From Delphinapterus leucas (Eukaryota; Chordata; Mammalia; Artiodactyla; Monodontidae): a stretch of DNA of 64,000 nucleotides. The position numbers and the translations under genes are program-made. The notes below the pieces were generated by a model. The model was not told the origin of the DNA, searched no databases, and worked only from the letters and a program-made list of their open reading frames with translations. Below, in pieces: positions 59,851 to 64,000 of this stretch. The stretch is taken from the NCBI RefSeq assembly GCF_002288925.2, contig NW_022098063.1:1915424-1979423 (forward strand), written 5' to 3'. How positions within the stretch are numbered: position 1 is the first letter of the stretch; each line of letters starts with the position of its first letter.

Positions 59851-61212
59851 TGACTAGGCCAAGAATACAAAAGGACTACTTTTCATCTGGTTCAATTCCA
59901 ATTGTTTTATTCATGCTGAGATTTAGCAAAGCAATGTGATTTGTCCTGAAATATTTTGTAAATTAATGTAGCAAAGCTGGTCAGAAAATACTTATATCCT
60001 CAGTTCCAGTTTTGTGATGGCTTCATTTCTTTCTCTTAAGGATTATTTATCCCTAAGACAATTCTCTTAAGGGTTAGGTGCCCAAAATAAAGTTAAAAGA
60101 TGAAGGTAAATAATTTATAAGAAACACATCTGATGTTAAAAATAAAAAGCCAAAGCCCTACAAAAAAATCACAATACTTGGCTTTATAGGAACTCTCTCC
60201 TAATCTAAAATGTCCCTTAAGTACTCGTAGGAAGAAGGTAGTTCATGGTTTATGGAGTGGACCAGTGGAGAACACTGAAGAGTCTTCCTCAGAACCATTG
60301 GCAGGGAGAAAAAATTATATTAAGTGTCTGTAAATTCAAGGTACTCACAGGGCCCTGAAAAAAGTGTATCTATAACATGGAAACATTCTGAAAATTTTCA
60401 ACTCAAGGTGTCATTCCTTCTGCCAACTTCCCATTTCCATATCTTGCTAACCCAGCCTCTTGTCTCAGCATTATTCCATGGCTAAACAGTGTTCCTTTCA
60501 TCTTCTCTTTCCATTCAAATCCACTTGCTTGTGAGGGATCTGGGAAGTAGTCAAGAGAATTAAAACAATGAGTGTTTCCTCTAGACCTGGCGTGGGCTAC
60601 TGAAGAGAGACATTTTGGATTTAACACTCTTAGTTTGGAATGTATTAGAATCAAAGCAGATGTAGTATTGTTATACCTCGATAACCTCTGCATAATTTAG
60701 AAGGATGTGAACTGTGCTTTTTATGAAAATGACGATGCCAAATGCTTACAGATGCTAAGATAGCAGTATTGGAGAAATTGGAAGCAATGTTATTGTCAAA
60801 TCAAAAAATGTAAAAATGTGTCTGTATGTGTGTGTATGTTTTCATTTTTCAGCAGCAGGAAATGATGCCACAAGGGGAAGTCTGGTCTGTGAGGTGAAAG
60901 AAGAAAAATAATCACATTGATTTGAAGTTATGTCGATGAAAGAAAACTACTGGAAAGAAAAATATATAAAAGGCCAATGAAACTCACAAGAGGAGGCACT
61001 GGTCATAATTTTAACGGTTAAAACCTGTTATCCTCTGTAGCCCGCTCAGCGGTCCTTTCCAATTTCCCTGCACATTATATTTCTCTGGCTGTCACCCTTT
61101 GCCTTAATATTTCTAGTCTCCACTCACCTGCCTTTTCTTTCTCTCTGGGCAGAAATAGCAGCACATTTGCAAGTTTTCCTGTTACTACAAACAGGCTTCT
61201 TCCTTTAGAATG
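59851..61212. other. Unique sequence
   Basis: No repeat family or exon recognised. The 96-codon minus-strand frame at 60403-60693 shows no domain. Confidence 0.5.
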
Positions 61213-61634
61213 GGCATAATCTCACTGACATGTGGAATCTTAAAAAATCAAATTCATAAAACAGAGAGTAGAATGGTAGTTGTCAGGGACAAGAGGGTGG
61301 GGAAAATGGAGAGATGTTGGTCAAAGGGCATAAAGGTTTATTTATGGAGGATGAATGAGTTCTAGAGATCTAAGGTATGGTGGCATGGTGACTATAGTTA
61401 ATAATACTCTATCTGATACTTGACATTTACTAAGAGAGTAGCTCTCAAGTATTCTTACTACACACAAAAAATATGGTAACAATGTGAGGTGACAGATATA
61501 TTAATTAACTTGATTATAGTAATAATTTCACAATGTGTATATATATATATAAAATTACATTGTACACCTTAAATACTTACAATTTTTGTTTGTAAATTAT
61601 ACCTCAATAAAGCTAGAGGAGAAAAAAAAAGAAA
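61213..61634 (+). mobile_element. Old L1 (L1MA-like) 3' UTR
   Basis: 'ctcactgacatgtggaatct' (61221-61240), 'agtagaatggtagttgtcag' (61267-61286), 'gagatgttggtcaaagggca' (61311-61330), 'atggtgactatagttaataa' (61385-61404) and the end 'attatacctcaataaagcta' (61597-61616) with a short A tail. This is the L1MA-type 3' UTR, distinct from the cetartiodactyl L1 ends elsewhere in the window. Confidence 0.9.
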
Positions 61635-62214
61635 GAGCTATTTTCCCAATGCATCTAGACAGGCCCATCTCAGAGCTGGTCTAATTCTTCTTTGGGTGAA
61701 GATACCTACTCTGCTTCAGCCTCAATGATTTCCCTCCCTGAGGTAATCCTATAGTGCTAACAGACTCACTTTCCTTTGCATGTTCCTATATTTTCATTGG
61801 CCCTTCCATTAAGTGGAAAGCACCCAGAGCATCTTGATGATGTTATTTCATTAATGTCTAACATCACCTAAACCTGGGTTTATGATATATTCTATAATAA
61901 ATGTTGGCTTGCAGGCAGTTTTTTATACAAATTAATATGTTAAGTGGTCAGATAGATGTAAAAATAGATAACTTCCTGCTGTCAGGGGTTTACAGTTTCT
62001 TTTTTAGGGGTTTACAATTTTATCCTGGGGAAGTGGCAAGTATATGTCACTTCTCACATTGTGTGCATTTATCTTTGTGTGCTCATCTGATGGACAAAGG
62101 AGAAGATTTGAGACAGAGGCTTGCCTGGGAGAAGTTGGGAAATGTTTTATAGACATATCCTCTAATATTGGTCTCATTATTACAAGAAGAGCCATTATTT
62201 AATTTATTAGATTA
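61635..62214. other. Unique sequence
   Basis: A faint L2-like end at about 61855-61915 ('tataataaatgttggcttgc', 61893-61912); otherwise no recognised repeat. Confidence 0.45.
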
Positions 62215-62400
62215 ATTTATTATATGCCAAGCACACACTTAAGTATGTTTTATTCTCAGTGTGGAACAGATAGCACTGTGTCCTCTAGCATTAGATGAAT
62301 GATCCTACAGCTGGTGGGAAGCAGATCTACTGAACCCAGGATTTTAATTTCACAGTTTATAATACAGTTCTGAATCCCACTGGCTATGGCTCCTTGAGAC
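62215..62400 (-). mobile_element. MIR SINE, reverse orientation
   Basis: 'ttattatatgccaagcacac' (62217-62236), 'acagctggtgggaagcagat' (62307-62326) and 'actgaacccaggattttaat' (62329-62348) follow antisense MIR order. Confidence 0.6.
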
Positions 62401-62637
62401 TCCCCTCTGTTGAAAAGTGAGGAAGAGTTTACCAGGTAGAAAAGAGAGAGATCTCTGGGAGCTCTGATCAAGGAGGCATTATTCATGTTCTGGAAAAATC
62501 AGCAGGTAGCTGGAGAATATACAGGATCATAAACGAAGTGCATGTTTACATTGGGTTTGAATGGTGAATGCATTCTGGCCTGGTGGCCATTGTTGTTAGT
62601 GTCCTCAGTATTTTTCTCTTTCATCTTCGTATTAGAA
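62401..62637. other. Unique sequence
   Basis: No repeat recognised before the last L1. Confidence 0.5.
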
Positions 62638-64000
62638 ACTTAAACAATTTGTATGGAAACACAAGAGACCTCGAATAACCAAAGCAATCTTGAGAAAAAA
62701 ACAGAGCTGGAGGAATTAGGCTCCCTGATTTCAGATTATACTACAAAGCTACAGTCATCAGAACAGTATGGTACAGGAACAGCAACAGAAATATAGATCA
62801 ATGGAACAGGATAGAAAGCCCAGAGACAAACCCAAGCACCTATCGTCAATTAATCTACAACAAAGGAGGCAAGAATATGCAAGAAAAGACAGTCTCTTCA
62901 ATAAGTGGTGCTGGGAAAACTGGACAGCTACATGTAAAAGAATAAAACATTCTGTAACACCACACACAAAAGTAAACTCAAAATGGATTTAAGACTTAAA
63001 TTATAGAACTCTTAGAGGAAAACATGGGCAGAATACTCTTCGACATAAATCACAGAAATACCTTTTGGATCCACCTCCTAGAGTAATGAAAATAAAAACA
63101 AAAATAAACAAATTAGACGTAATTAAACTCAAAAGCTTCTTTACAGCAAAGGAAACCATAAACAAAGAGAAAAGGTAACCCACAGAATGGGAAAAAAATA
63201 TTTGCAAATGATGCGACCAACAAGGGATTAATCTCCAAAATTTACAAACAGCTCATGCAGCTCAATATAAAAAACAAACAACCCAATCAAAAAAAATGGG
63301 CAGAAGATCTGAATAGACATTTCTCCAAAGAAGACATACAGATGGCCGAAAAGCACATGAAAAGATGCTTAACATCACTAATTATTAGAGAAATGCGAAT
63401 CAAAACTACAATGAGGTGTCACCTCACACTGGTCAGAATGGTCATCATCAAAAAATCCACAAACAATAAATGCTGGAGAGGGTGTGGAGAAAAGGGAACT
63501 CTCCTACACTGTTGGTGGGAATGTTAATTGGTACAGCTACTTTGGAGAACAGTATGGAGTTTCTTTAAAAAACTAAAAATAGAGCTACCATATGATCCAG
63601 CAATCCCACTCCTGGGCATATATCCAGAGAAAACCATAATTCTAAAAGATACATACACCCCAATATTCATTGCAGCACTATTTCCAATAGCCAAGACATG
63701 GAAGAAACCTAAATGTCCATCAACAGTTGTATGGATAAAGAAGATGTGGTACAAATATACAATGGAATATTACTCGGCCATTAAAAAGAATGAAATGATG
63801 CCATTTGCAGCAACATGGATGGACCCAGAGATTAGCATACTAAGTGAAGTAAGTCAGGCAAAGACAAATATCATATGATATCACTTATATGTGGAATCTA
63901 AAGAATCAACTTATTTACAAAACAGAAACAGACTTAGAAAACACACTTATGGTTACCAAAGGGGATAAAGTAGGAGTTTGGGATTAACATATACACACTA
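62638..64000 (+). mobile_element. 5'-truncated L1, runs off the window
   Basis: Begins at 'acttaaacaatttgtatgga' (62638-62657), equivalent to about 22340 in the full-length L1. It contains the ORF2 C-terminal third. The C-x3-C-x7-H-x4-C motif is intact (near 63471-63522) but followed at once by a TAA from a point change. A second frame then carries [18 protein letters not shown] and [11 protein letters not shown] (63528-63878). The 3' UTR continues past the window end, so its tail and target-site duplication cannot be seen. Confidence 0.95.

Noticed and set aside
1..64000. An undescribed multi-gene system
   Set aside because: No intact gene, operon-like cluster or conserved reading frame is present. 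Everything of substance is explained by retroelements, DNA-transposon fossils, simple repeats or unique non-coding sequence.

Overview
This 64 kb window is vertebrate, specifically mammalian, nuclear DNA. I find no functional protein-coding exon, no intact RNA gene and no CpG island. It reads as intergenic or deep-intronic sequence; the two cannot be told apart from the window alone. Eight copies of a short tRNA-derived SINE of the CHR-2 type and one longer, older CHR-1 copy point to a whale or dolphin (CHR = Cetacea, Hippopotamidae, Ruminantia). Cetartiodactyl-type L1 elements and mammal-wide fossils (MIR, L2, MER5, MaLR-like LTRs) fit that. Repeat family names come from pattern recognition, not from a database search.

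Layout. 0-9.8 kb: an L2 fossil, CHR-2 and CHR-1 SINEs, one MaLR-like solo LTR, then what looks like an almost complete LTR-interior-LTR element (about 6.35-8.67 kb) carrying a younger CHR-2 copy in its interior, then a MER5-like DNA transposon and a MIR. 9.8-18 kb: mostly unique sequence with a CHR-2 copy, a 107-base uninterrupted purine tract, a nearly full-length hAT-type element and a small L1 with an inverted 5' part. 18.0-23.8 kb: an essentially full-length L1 flanked by target-site duplications, with both ORFs broken and the reverse transcriptase FADD motif changed to FAND. 24-36 kb: unique sequence mixed with MIR, L2 and old L1 fossils, a perfect 21-bp inverted repeat at 26.9 kb, a (GT)18 tract, a hAT fossil and an ERVL-like LTR. 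36.6-42.05 kb: four CHR-2 copies in both orientations. 44.2-45.5, 48.6-49.3 and 62.6-64 kb: three 5'-truncated L1 copies, the last running off the window. The remainder is unique sequence with scattered MIR, L2 and old L1 pieces and one more CHR-2 copy at 51.4 kb.

No set of genes works together here; the content is a layered record of retrotransposition. The order of insertion is partly readable. MIR, L2 and MER5 are the oldest, followed by MaLR/ERVL LTRs and old L1, then CHR-1, and finally CHR-2 and the cetartiodactyl L1s, most of which keep visible target-site duplications or near-consensus sequence. I saw no undescribed biological system. The points most worth checking are the perfect hairpin, the nested LTR element, the twin-primed L1, the purine tract and the CHR-2 insertions as phylogenetic markers.
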